Assembly: GCA_958510875.1 (NCBI GenBank)
Contig: OY294068.1
Coordinates: 196,750,315 to 196,814,314, forward strand
Direction of reading: 5' to 3'
DNA length: 64,000 bases
Source of the DNA: Endomychus coccineus
Taxonomy: Eukaryota; Arthropoda; Insecta; Coleoptera; Endomychidae
Shown here one piece after another: positions 11,255 to 21,917 of this stretch (its first letter is position 1; each line of letters opens with the position of its first letter). The translations under genes and the position numbers were made by a program. The notes below the pieces were generated by a model. The model searched no databases. It was not told where the DNA came from and saw nothing but the letters and a program-made list of their open reading frames with translations.

Positions 11255-14200
11255 ACAAGTTTTGTGTAAATTAATTCTCCAACATATGAATATTTACTCG
11301 AATATTTAGGAACCAAACAAATCAGTAGTAGATCACTAGAATTTATTTACATTTCTAAATATTGATATTGCTCTTAGTTAGATACGTTAAAAAAATGTAG
11401 AAAGCGTATAAAATCATGTTAAAGACTTATCATATTTATTATAAAATTGCGTGTATATCAAACCTAGAATCTAGAAATCGCTAATGCATAAAATACATAT
11501 TAATCGAGTAGTCCGTAAATTTTTTGGAAAGGGATTGTTTATTTTCAAACGAGTTTTTCAAGTTGATGGAAATTTTATTATTAAATCTGTTTATTTCTTG
11601 TAACGAGGCCAGTTTGAAAATGAATATATTCGATAACAGCTCATAAATTTTAATGAAGCATTCATATTTCTTTATCACTATTGGAGGTATAGTAAAATAT
11701 TTCCTGATAACGTAATAAATAGCCTGTTGTCTTTGTACTATTCAGTATGAATAACTAGGAGTTATTCGTAATTTTTCTTGAAACATTAACATAATCACAA
11801 AGACAATTCTGTTAAGTTCTTTTATATTCAACATAAATATTAAATACAAAGTGAATACACGTAAAGATGGGAGATTTAATATGAGAATTGGTTTTGAATA
11901 ATTAAATATACTCGAACTGATAACACTTCCTAAATTATTATAAATTATCTAGTAAAATATATTTTAATTAAAAAAAATCTAGATTCAATTTATTTCAATT
12001 TATTATTAGTTTTTAGTAATGCTCTAGGAACATTCAATTATTTTCATCTTCTATTTATAATAATAAATTATATTTGCAAGAATAAAATGTTCTTAACCAT
12101 TTCGACATGAACTTATTAGTATATTTGTGCCCAATTCTTCGGCACACTCAATCGATGAATATCCTCTACTCTATGGTAAGTTTATGATCAAATAAGTACG
12201 AAATGAAAATGTAAAAATAAACCTTATGCCAGTTGTTATGTAGTAAAAATAACAACTCATAAACGTCGGCGACCATTGTACTCGTACAAAGCGTTGTACA
12301 AAGGAAGAAAGAATACACACACCACTGTTTAACGGATAACCTTGTGGGTTATATTAAATCGTCTTATTGAGAAATATTTCATGCTACTTAGTTGTTACAC
12401 TCTTGGGGTATGCTACTTTGACCGACTGTTTTTATAGATATATAATGGTACTTCATTTTGGGTACAATTTATGCATGAAGATGACATTTCATCATTTTGA
12501 ATTGCATAATAACTGTATTGGCATCAGTAAATGTTAAAAATTGTATATAATCGAAGATATCTAGGTACCTACATAAAACAAACGAATCCCGAAATAAAAT
12601 ACGTGATATCCCGACTAATAGGAGAAACAAAATTAGTGCGGTCTCAAAGACAAATGAGAACGAACAATTGCACAAATCCTATCCTACACAAATGAAAAAA
12701 AATGAAGGTTTAATTGGTAAATAATTAACTAAATTCGTGAGAGACCAACAACCTGATAATTAACGTGCAACACATATTTACATGTTACCCAAATTTAAAA
12801 AAAAGCAACACCCGGGGCAATAAGTACATCAAACCTACTTATATTTGTATGTATTCAAGATCAAATAAAAAAAATGGCTCCAATTAATATTATGTCTCTA
12901 AGTTAAGTAATCAAGTGAGTAATTTAAATAAATTGCAGCAATAATCTTTATCCAAAGTTTTTTTTAAATTAATTGTAATTTTTTTATTAATCGTCTGCCA
13001 CACGCCTCACGAAAGTTGCTACCTTAGATTTTTTTCATCAAGATGTGAAAATAAATGAGTCAGGTTGAAAAACAAATGAAATTATCAACTGTATCTGGGA
13101 ATACAAAGCAAAGAATAAGCTACAAAATTATTTGAATAAAATGTGTCCAGGAAGTTGCAACACTAAATTAATTAATGCATTTTAGTTTTATAATCGAGAA
13201 TTTCGATAGAAAATTATTATTCAATCTCGTATTTAAAATTGTTTTGAGGCGCGTCTTTATGTGTAACAAGAAAGAGAGAATATATTAATTAATTGATAGA
13301 AAGCTTAACAATCCTGAAATTTTGAATAATATTCCAATAAATTTTACATATAAATTAACGATTACTTCATCATTTTTACGATCGTGTTGATGTCACAAGC
13401 TTTAAAAATATCTGCCACAGCACAACAATAATCACAAAATTGATTAATTCGAATAGTTGACGCATCGTGAGAAAATTCGATCAAAGTTATTCCTGCGTTT
13501 TTATATTTGAATAAGCAAATAAATATAAAAATATATTAAATTAACGTATATTAGTTGCACGTATCTATATAATTAAGTCAAGTAAGTATAAGGAGAAATG
13601 CATGGTATATTGAAGTCAAAACATGAGTCGAAATCTCATTTATCAATAAAATATACTAGAAAGGCTGTGAAGTATAGAAATGCCGAACTAAATATTTGAC
13701 ACGATTGCCTACAGATGGCGCTACAATTCACAAACCTAGCAGAATCCAAATATTCATAATAATTATTGTGAACCAGATACCAATAATTTAATTCACCAAT
13801 GTAGCTTGAGCGAACATAATCGATAGAGCCTTGTAAAGTTTCAATGCTAACAGGAAGTTTTAACGCAATCAATAACAAAATCTAGCTTATCATAAATAAC
13901 GGGCTTATTGGATGTACCTATTTCCTGCATGTATAGCTGTCGAGGACTAATGTTAAACTGACAGCATAATCGATCAATTATTGTTGGTTTGACAAAATAA
14001 CAACACCTTAGTGCTTTTAAATTATATAGTCGTTTTTAATCATAAACAAGGATTTTAATTTCTTCACGAGTTAAATTAGGGGAAGTTGTGGTACTACTTG
14101 CCACATTATGTTTCAGGTAAGACTTTTTTCTAGTTGAGGAAAAGAAAATGAGTTCGATCAAGGAAGAAATTGATAATTAAATAAACTAATATGCAGATTT

Positions 14201-16090
14201 ATTGCTTTGATAAGAAATTATATTTCCACAAACTGGAGTCCCGCAAAGTATACGAGAGAGAATCTTCGAAACCATGACAGTAGAAACAACTGAGAGTAAG
14301 GCGAACAAAAGATTGGAGTCGTACAATACCAGTATTGGCCAAAAAAAATTCATATCGGTCGGCCCCTACTAAGAATATGACAATGCAACATATAACCAGC
14401 CTTTTGTTTTTATTCAGTCTCCCCTCTTCAATCATATTATTTACTACTCGACTTCTTAAATAGTTTACAAAATCGAATTAAAATTAAATTTTGCGTGATG
14501 CGTAATATGATAATCAAAGTTGGCCAAAACAAATTCTAGAAAGTAGATATTGCTTAGTTATTGCTTGTAATCGATTTTTTCTATCGCATTGATCTCATTA
14601 TATTTATATTTGATAAATTACTTATGAATTAAATGTTAACACATATTACATTTAATGAAATAGATTTTTTTAAGATCCTTAATTATTCAACTTTGCCAAT
14701 GGTATTGAACAAATATCATTATTACTAAGTATATAATATATTGATTTATTCGAGGATTTATTATTAGGTGGGCGTAGAATTTATAATGAATTTTCGATGA
14801 CATGAAATCGAAAGTAACGAACCTGTTCTATTAATTACTACGAAAAACATCGGATAGAAATAATCGAGTATCGAACAAAAAATTTGATTCATATCTGATT
14901 CGATATCTGGATATATCGACATTGCTACGCTACTTTCTATGTAAATACGAATAAAAGATACTTTTCAAACGACCACGCTACTGGCTTGGAAATTCCAGAA
15001 CCGTTCTAGAGAAATTCAATCCTGTTCAGTGATGCTGGAGATGATGCATCCAATGGCCAAGAACACTAGTTTTCAGTGTCCCTACCCAATGGCATCTTTT
15101 ATTTGTTCGTTACGTTGAATTTTCTCAATCTCATCTTTAGATGTAACATTTGAAACGATTTATAAGAAGTTAACCTTTAGATAATTCTGAAACTGACGAT
15201 ATGAAACTCAAGGTTATGAACCTTTGTAACTTAATGGAACTTTATCTATAATATACTATAACATGTTTGCCGGAAAGAAAATATGTAGTTAACTAGCGAT
15301 AAAACGAGCCAATGTTTCAACATAACCTCAATTAGTATAAATCATAAACAACACTCTTCATGATTGCGTTTTTGTATACAAATTTTTAAATTACCATTCG
15401 CCGGGGTCACTTGTTTTTCTCGAGGATTCAATTGCCTTGCTTTGTGAATGATTGAAAATTAATTTCCATGACAATACGTAGGACACGAGATGTTATGATT
15501 TATGCTATTTGAATTGAATTGAAACCTTATTATCCAATATGCTCGAACTCGAGGAGGAAACAGGAACGAATTTGGAGACAGTGGGTCAAACTGATGAAGA
15601 TATGTGAAGTTTTATGGTGGGTGTCAAAGATAAATCGAAGTTAAATGTATTTAAGAGATTCCCACAACCGAAACAATTATTATTGCCTTAAAAGTTGTTT
15701 ATTTCAAATCACTAAAATTTACCTATTTTAGAGAAGACATATTTAAAAATAATATTGGTATGTTCCTAATGAACTGTATACCATTTCTGTAATGGAAATG
15801 TCTTCACATCAAAAATGCATTACCGATCTTAAGAAAAATAATTTCAAAACACATTAAATGGCAACCTTTATCCTTTTACAGAAATATATGTGAATGGCGG
15901 ATGATACGATATAAACTATCTAGTATGAATAATTTTAGTAAAACCATTTTGGAAATTCATCAAAAATATTGTCAAACAACTAATAATTCGAGCAATTCTG
16001 GATATCAACAAATCAAACAAATCACAAATTATAATAAATCTCAAGTGGGATCTAATCTAGAGGCGTATCCTACTCTAACTCTATTCACAG
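11255..16090. other. no recognised gene
   Basis: Nearly 5 kb of very AT-rich sequence with no recognisable protein, RNA or transposon. The open frames here are 60-80 codons, have low-complexity composition and show no domain. Confidence 0.4.
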
Positions 16091-16095
16091 CTTAT

Positions 16096-16665
16096 GATTG
16101 ATCTTATTTGCAAGTAACTTAACCACAAATTATTTAATTACCTTAAGAATCGAACGATTTTGTGATTCCTGCACCTTATAGCAGTCAAAATAATTGTTGA
16201 GATTTGAACTAGGTTTTAAACTGTATTTTTCAGCACATTCCTCACACAATTCAAGATTTGAAAAGTGCCAATAGATAAATTATCTATAGGGAAGTGCGTA
16301 GAAAGCACCGAGCTGGAATAACATACTTTCCATGCAAGACATTTACATATTTGCGACAGTATTTCTGTGGTTCTATTTAATTTGTTTCAGGAAGAATAAT
16401 CACAGGCTATGATCAATCTTATTTACAAGTAACTTAACCACAAATTATTTAATTACCTTAAGAATCGGTTGAATAATAGTTGGGATTTGAACTAGATTTT
16501 AAACTGCATTTTTCACAAAATGTAAGATTTGAGAAGTGCCCCATAAATCATCTAGGGAAGTGCGTGGAAAGCACCGAGATGGAATAATATATTTTCGATA
16601 CAAGACATGTATAGATTTGCGATAGTATATCTGTGGTTCTATTCAATTTGTTTCAAGGTGTAAGC
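16096..16665. repeat. direct duplication, period 315 bp
   Basis: CTTATTTGCAAGTAACTTAA at 16103 recurs as CTTATTTACAAGTAACTTAA at 16418. Similarity continues through GGGAAGTGCG, AAAGCACCGAG and TCTGTGGTTCTATT. The second copy has small deletions, so the two copies have diverged. No coding function is seen. Confidence 0.85.
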
Positions 16666-17069
16666 TCTAAGCAAGCTGTAGCATGCACATGCAACAAGTA
16701 GGTTTTAGAAAGAGTTACCTAGGTAGGTATCTTGTTTCTCGTATCAATATGTTAATGATGAACGATTATTTCGGCATGTACGCTGTTCGAATACATATTC
16801 AAATTAAATTTTATATTTGAGAGCCAAGCGGAGCCGGTTTTCGCTTGACAAGTCCTTGAATATTAACTAAATACGTATCGACGACGAGCCGATCCGCTAC
16901 CTGCGAACAAGTTTTCGTTTCACACAGTCGTAAATTGCAAAAATCAACAGCGCACACCTCAAATCAACACATTCGAGGATGATAATTTTTTTACGTAACG
17001 TAAAAAAACAAGTAAACAAAACCTTATCATCAACGTATCGCTTCAAACACGAGCTCGATTGGAACTTAC

Positions 17070-17129
17070 TTTGATCAAACTGTGTCCGAAGTCGTACAGC
17101 GTGTTTTGAGACATGATAATAGTCGACAT
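17070..17129 (-). CDS. candidate first coding exon of an unidentified host gene
   Basis: On the minus strand an ATG at 17129-17127 opens 20 codons (MSTIIMSQNTLYDFGHSLIK). They end exactly at a strong splice donor, AAA|GTAAGT, at 17070/17069, in phase 0. The exon sits at the downstream edge of a CpG-rich island, as expected for the start of a gene with a long first intron. No stop interrupts the frame before the donor. The protein family was not recognised and no second exon was found to the left in this window. Against the call: 20 codons is very short, and no conservation can be tested here. Confidence 0.4.
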
Positions 17130-17420
17130 ATTCCTAGATTTTGTTGTTCAAACACACACTTGTAACACAAACACGACGATACTGCAGAACGGGGAAGACT
17201 CGCTAGAATATAGAATTTCAAAAGACGCGCTATTCCACAACGCAGCTATCGTGTGCTATCGTCACAATACACTCGTTTAGACTGATTTAACGATACGCCG
17301 GCCGCCGGTTCTACAGTCCCGGCCGAATAAACGCGTTTCCCTACTCTACTGTGGTGGGGCGACCTACCCAATCAGCACGAATAAGATAGCATCGTTTAGG
17401 ATGTTTTTCGCTTGCGGAGT
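17130..17420 (-). promoter_or_regulatory. CpG-rich candidate promoter / 5' UTR
   Basis: This interval has more G+C and many more CpG than its surroundings (for example GCCGGCCGCCGG and CCCGGCCG). It lies immediately upstream, in the minus-strand sense, of the candidate first exon. A TCAGT initiator-like pentamer lies at 17285-17281 on the minus strand. No TATA box or downstream promoter element is clear. The call is inferred from composition and position. Confidence 0.35.
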
Positions 17421-17799
17421 GTATTCGTCAAGTAACTCTATGCTAGTATCTGAGTGCAAACGACTTTAACTCTTACACACATTAGCGGCAACAACGAATT
17501 TAAGATTGATATAAAATGTAAACAGAGTTTTGCTTTTTGCGCTGAAGAAAGTGAATCTTGTTGCTCTATCCATTATTGACTGCATTGACGACGATTTCCT
17601 TTTATATTTAATGAACGTAATGTTTTGTTTGGCGGACTGCTAGATTTTTCATTTATGATTTCTGCTGTTACTTTGACAACCTGTATCTTTGTTGATATCA
17701 ACATTTGAACTGTATAACCAGGGGAAAGCTTAAACATTAAATATATTATATATAAATTCTCGGGAAATAGGTCACACTTACACATATGCTTATTATTCA

Positions 17800-17843
17800 C
17801 GTCTTTACGTACGTTTCGGTCTCACGACCATCATCAGAAGACG
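17800..17843 (-). ncRNA. hammerhead-type ribozyme motif, Penelope family 1, best copy
   Basis: Read on the minus strand, the order is stem I strand CGTCTT, core box CTGATGA, one extra T, stem II GGTC with loop GTGA and GACC, core box GAA, self-complementary stem III ACGTACGT, an A at the cleavage position, and AAGACG. The last block is the exact complement of the stem I strand. All conserved core bases of a type I hammerhead are present. The unpaired T between the CTGATGA box and stem II departs from the textbook core. The very short stem III is typical of hammerheads that work as dimers. Self-cleavage is inferred, not shown. Confidence 0.7.
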
Positions 17844-17994
17844 TATCAATGCCTATAACGGGATTTCTTAAAACTAGTTGTTACAATTTCGATTACTCCT
17901 GCTTCTGTTCGTTTCGGCGACGTGGGCATTTTAAATTGAAATTAGTGCTATAAGGACGCTTTGTGCTTGATACAATTAGTTTTAGACATTGATA

Positions 17995-18038
17995 CGTCTC
18001 TTGATGATGTACGTGAGACCGAAACGTACGTAAAGACG
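17995..18038 (+). ncRNA. degenerate hammerhead-type motif, Penelope family 1
   Basis: This is the inverted partner of the motif at 17800-17843, read on the plus strand. The GAA box, ACGTACGT stem III and AAGACG are intact. The first core box is TTGATGA (first C changed), stem I has one mismatch (CGTCTC), and the stem II 5' strand is GTAC instead of GGTC, which breaks pairing with GACC. Probably inactive. Confidence 0.6.
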
Positions 18039-18090
18039 AAAATAATGAGAATATGTGTTAGTATGACCTATTTTCCGAGAATTTATATAT

Positions 18091-19183
18091 AATTCATACC
18101 TGGATCAAGAATCATGATTAACATTGCATAGATGATACATAATGAATCTTTAGAAAAACAGTTGAATAATGCAAATAATAGTTTCAAGTAATGGATTCAA
18201 TATTCAATTATTAATTGAATAATAACTGATCATTAAAACCACCCTAGTTGCTTTTACAGAGTTCAAAAAGTATCTGCGACTTACTTACACTAGATGAAAA
18301 AATCTTTTGGAACAAGCATGAAAAAAAGCAACAATAAAGCTACAAAATCCATAAAATGGTGTGCAAAAACTTTGCAGGGAATCCTGGGTATGTACAAGGA
18401 AAAAGCAGTGATTTGAAGTTTGGCTAGTACCTAAAACTAGGATAAATCTATCAAAAATTCAAAGTTGTATATGCATCACAGGCGAATGTGATAATTTTCA
18501 AGAAATTACTGTACATATCATGTAGTGATATTATATTAAATATTACAATTTTATTTGTATTTTCGACTATATAGTTGATGAAAAAGTGAATAAGTGTTTT
18601 AATGTCAATGCTTGATACAATTTTTTTCTAAGAACGTACATTAAAAATTGTGTTTATTATGTCTTGTATAATACATAAATAATTCAGATATTTACATTCA
18701 TACCATAAATTGAAGTGTATTACATTATGTACAATATTTAAACCTGTAATTTACAATATGAATGTAAGTACCTACCTGAATAATTTATATATTAGTTCAA
18801 GCCAGACCAAAGAGAATTTTTAATGTAGATATGTTTCACTGTTCCTTTTTAATTTTTTTTATTTAAACATTTACATTTTAGCAATAAAGTACTTAGGTAT
18901 GCTCAATATTGTTTGTATTATTATAACAACATTGTATTTCTGGTTATATCACATTTTTTGTGTTCCTCTATAGATTAAATCGTAAAATTAATAAGATAAC
19001 TTTAAATTAATTAATCTGTGGTATCATCAAAGTAAGGTTGAATGAAATATTTCTTTATGATAATAATTTGACAGTTAACCGGACAGCAATAAAGTATGAA
19101 ACATAGAGTTGTAAAACCCATATGCTGTCCTTTAAATAAATTGTCGATTACAAAAAGTATTACTTTTTAGCTTTAATTTATTA
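18091..19183. other. no recognised gene
   Basis: AT-rich sequence up to the TIR element; nothing recognised. Confidence 0.4.
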
Positions 19184-20149
19184 TACCGGGATATCAAAAA
19201 TTATCTTGGTCAAGGGTGGTTTTGGAATCTGAAACGTGTGTATTTACTTTACGTTTGAAATAATTATGTCACTGTCACACTGACATCATCAATAACCTAC
19301 AAATTTCATACCTATTTATTTCAGTTGTAAAACAATAATGAACTACAAATTATGAAATAATTATGTGAACTTTGAACCTTTTCAGAGGTCGTGATAGCCA
19401 CAATCCGGGTCAAAAACTGTTTTGAAATAGTTAATTTTCCGTAAATCGAATGACGTTCACGTGAGAAGCCCGTAGCACGCGAGTTAGAAAAGTGCAAACT
19501 GTTTGTACCTAATACGGCTTTACGACGACTTTTCGCGTGCCGTTTTCGCTCCATGTAGTTAGATTTAGTATCGGACCGTGCCCGACGGCTCTTCTTTTTT
19601 CGATAAATGTCCATTAAATAGTTTGAGCTATTCTCAGATCTCAGCTACGCTCGTCTAACGTGCGACGTACCAAAGGGAATTTTCTCGTGACTAAAATAAA
19701 CACGAAGCGGGCAAAAGCTAGCGGCCCATAGCCGAAAACACTTTATTACAACTGGCGCGGCCCGCACAGGGCATGAAACGGCCCCAAATTAACAAGACCG
19801 AGGTAAAATGTATAAACTCTAACTTAGGCGCAGCGACCTCCTCGAGGCATATGTCAAAATGATTTCGTTCGTAGCTAATTACATAGGACGTCTGGCGTTC
19901 ATGCAATTACGTTTTTAGATAATTCGAACCTTCTAATTCCGATAGGCCACGTGAAAATCCCGGAGTGCAAAGCGCTAAAGACTTCTGAGTGTTACAATAT
20001 TATGTTACTATATTCGTATAAAATTGCAAAATTTCGCACTTTTAGAAACTTCAAATTAATTATGACATAATTATTTCAAACGTAAAGTAAAGACACACGT
20101 TTAGATTCCACAACCACCCTTGACCAAGATAATTTTTGATATCCCGGTA
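19184..20149. mobile_element. 966-bp TIR element flanked by TTA, non-autonomous
   Basis: Left TIR 19184-19270 and right TIR 20064-20149 match over about 86 bp, beginning TACCGGGATATC and nearly identical through CTTTACGTTTGAAATAATTA. TTA directly flanks both ends (19181-19183 and 20150-20152). If the TIR is taken to begin at CCGGG, TA is the duplication instead. A TTA duplication would fit PIF/Harbinger-like insertion and TA would fit Tc1/mariner, so the superfamily stays open. The interior is clearly G+C-richer than the flanks and encodes no recognisable transposase. A basic 97-codon minus-strand frame (19614-19321) has no known domain. Confidence 0.75.
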
Positions 20150-20339
20150 TTAGTAATTGAGGGCTATCAAATATATATTACAATCATACATTTCCGTTTC
20201 TGGAAGAGAAAAATTGTGCTGACAAATGGTAAGTGAGGGAAGTTAATATATTTTACAAGGCATTCTCTGACGCAACTAACCAAACATTTTTTGCCAGAAC
20301 ATTCACCAAAAATGAAAAATTAGTTGCATTGAAATTTTC

Positions 20340-20545
20340 TAATTCCTTTTTTTCTAGGTTTTGACTATACGAGACAGGTCTCGATCTTGAAGGGGTGACA
20401 AGTTTGAGCTCGTCTAGTCCGCTTATCTGGAATCTCTGGTGGTGGAACAACAGACGAGATTTCTGATGATCACCGACCATAGAAATATCTATAGGAAAGG
20501 GAGAGATCGCCCACCTTTCACAATGTGGGCTATTAGGTCATTATC
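20340..20545 (-). pseudogene. non-LTR retrotransposon RT fragment
   Basis: On the minus strand this segment matches the GRCSSEISS region and the following TRRAQT block of the family at 6905-7470 and 37120-37690. It covers only about 200 bp and is disrupted by frame changes. A 75-codon open frame across it on the same strand is in the wrong frame for the RT. Confidence 0.65.
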
Positions 20546-21370
20546 TATGAATTCTACGGTGAATAAATGTCAAACATCTACCTCTGTGGCTAATACCTCA
20601 ACAGATATTTGAATTACGATATCCACTTTACAAAGAATATGTTCATCAATGGGGAAATAATACAAATCATATGAGCAAATCTATACCACTTTGTGAAAGT
20701 ATAATATAACTGATAAATGAATGGAATGGAAATCCTATCTGCGAATCTATCCAAGCAGCAATAAGTCGATAGTACCGTGTTATAGTGCTGACCACGACAA
20801 AGTATCAAATTATAGTCAAGTAGTGTGTGTCTTACAAACAGTTGAATGTGGAGTAATATTCTGGATCATATCTGGTTTTTACGTATTTTTTACGGTGTAT
20901 AGTAACATACCGTAAACACATAAATAAATAAAACAATGCGACATAACACAATTCACGTCACGTGGTGTATTTTATGGCTACATGTAGTAGGGTACCATAA
21001 TACTGTGATAATTATGGTCAGAGCCTACCAAGGTTAACTTAACATAACGCTGCTCAACGTGATTATAGGAAGTGATTAGTGGTACTAAGTTTGAAGGTTA
21101 GTATAGAAGTTGGACCCGGAACAGAAAATTCATTCGATTCCTGTAATTTATATCCATACATTTGCATTACTTTGGAAAACGAGTGTGCAAATTGAAGTTT
21201 TTAATTATCGGAGATTGTAATTATCGACAGATAGATACGCACAATATATTCACGTACCATCACTTCGTGGTGATATCATTCAGCTGCGTTACAATGATAA
21301 TCATGCTATTAATCAATACATAAAACCTCTATACAGCATGGAACAGAAGTAACTCATAATAATATGATTA
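20546..21370. other. no recognised gene
   Basis: Nothing recognised apart from short spurious frames. Confidence 0.4.
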
Positions 21371-21374
21371 AATG

Positions 21375-21645
21375 GAAGAAAGCTTAGTTTTTATACCACT
21401 TTTAATCATAACTTGAAAACGTTACTATAGTTTTAACACCGACGTGCCATTATCAAACAGATACATGATAAAGTATGAAGTAAACAATAAACACTTCAAG
21501 TATAAATAGGAACTAAATTACAATAGGGTTAATAAGATTACAATTACGATTAAGGGATCTTCGGAAATTCCGAAAGATATAGATCCCGGGAAAATACAGT
21601 GTGAATTAGGAAACAATTCGTGCATTAGGATAATTATACTGCTCC
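21375..21645 (-). repeat. Penelope family 3-like terminus with degenerate hammerhead motif
   Basis: About 250 bp are similar, in the same orientation, to 54490-54735 (shared TTTATACCACTTTTAAT and GTGCCATTATCAAACAGATA). On the minus strand, around 21468-21420, the order TTGATAA, GGCAC hairpin, AAAC and ACG resembles the hammerhead architecture of families 1 and 2, with several core bases lost. No Penelope protein fragment adjoins, so the family name is inferred from this architecture. Confidence 0.45.
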
Positions 21646-21699
21646 CACTAAGTAGGTAAGAGGTCGATTCCCAGTACCGGAAAACTTGTATTGTTTTTG

Positions 21700-21826
21700 T
21701 TGTTACTATGAAATCTTTCACAGGGACAGCCGATATCCATTGTTTCCGTAGTTCATTATCGTTAAGAAAACTAACTAAACGCGGGAAGAACCAATATAAG
21801 CATTCATTTCGGAACCCATTTTGCAA
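21700..21826 (-). pseudogene. possible THAP-domain fragment
   Basis: The minus strand encodes a run containing NDNELRKQWISAVPVKDF. This resembles the middle of THAP zinc-finger domains (FPxDxELRKKWxxAVxRKDFxPTK), as found in insect P-element-like transposases and THAP proteins. The N-terminal C2 pair and the C-terminal CxxHF are not visible. It is probably an eroded transposon fragment; chance similarity is not excluded. Confidence 0.4.
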
Positions 21827-21917
21827 CGTACTTTATCTAGTCACAACACTCTTAAACATCCTTAGTTACAGGTTAAAATACGTTCCAATCATAAGAAAGA
21901 GGTTCAACTATGTTTAA

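Larger units (their letters stand above)
17747..18090. mobile_element. head-to-head pair of Penelope-like element termini
   Basis: The two ends are inverted copies of each other (ATATATAAATTCTCGG at the left, CCGAGAATTTATATAT at the right). Each carries the same terminal block found at the 3' ends of the Penelope-like copies at 45465-47190 and 59845-60540, including the hammerhead-like motif. The right half contains the longer version of the terminal sequence, including the undisturbed GCCCACGT site that is interrupted in the 45-kb copy. No coding sequence remains. Confidence 0.75.

Noticed and set aside
19321..19614. 97-codon basic minus-strand frame inside the TIR element
   Set aside because: Arginine/lysine-rich start but no transposase or DNA-binding motif; the element appears non-autonomous.
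21655..21690. tRNA B-box-like sequence GGTCGATTCCCAG
   Set aside because: No A-box at the right distance and the T-stem does not pair, so neither a tRNA gene nor a convincing tRNA-derived SINE.
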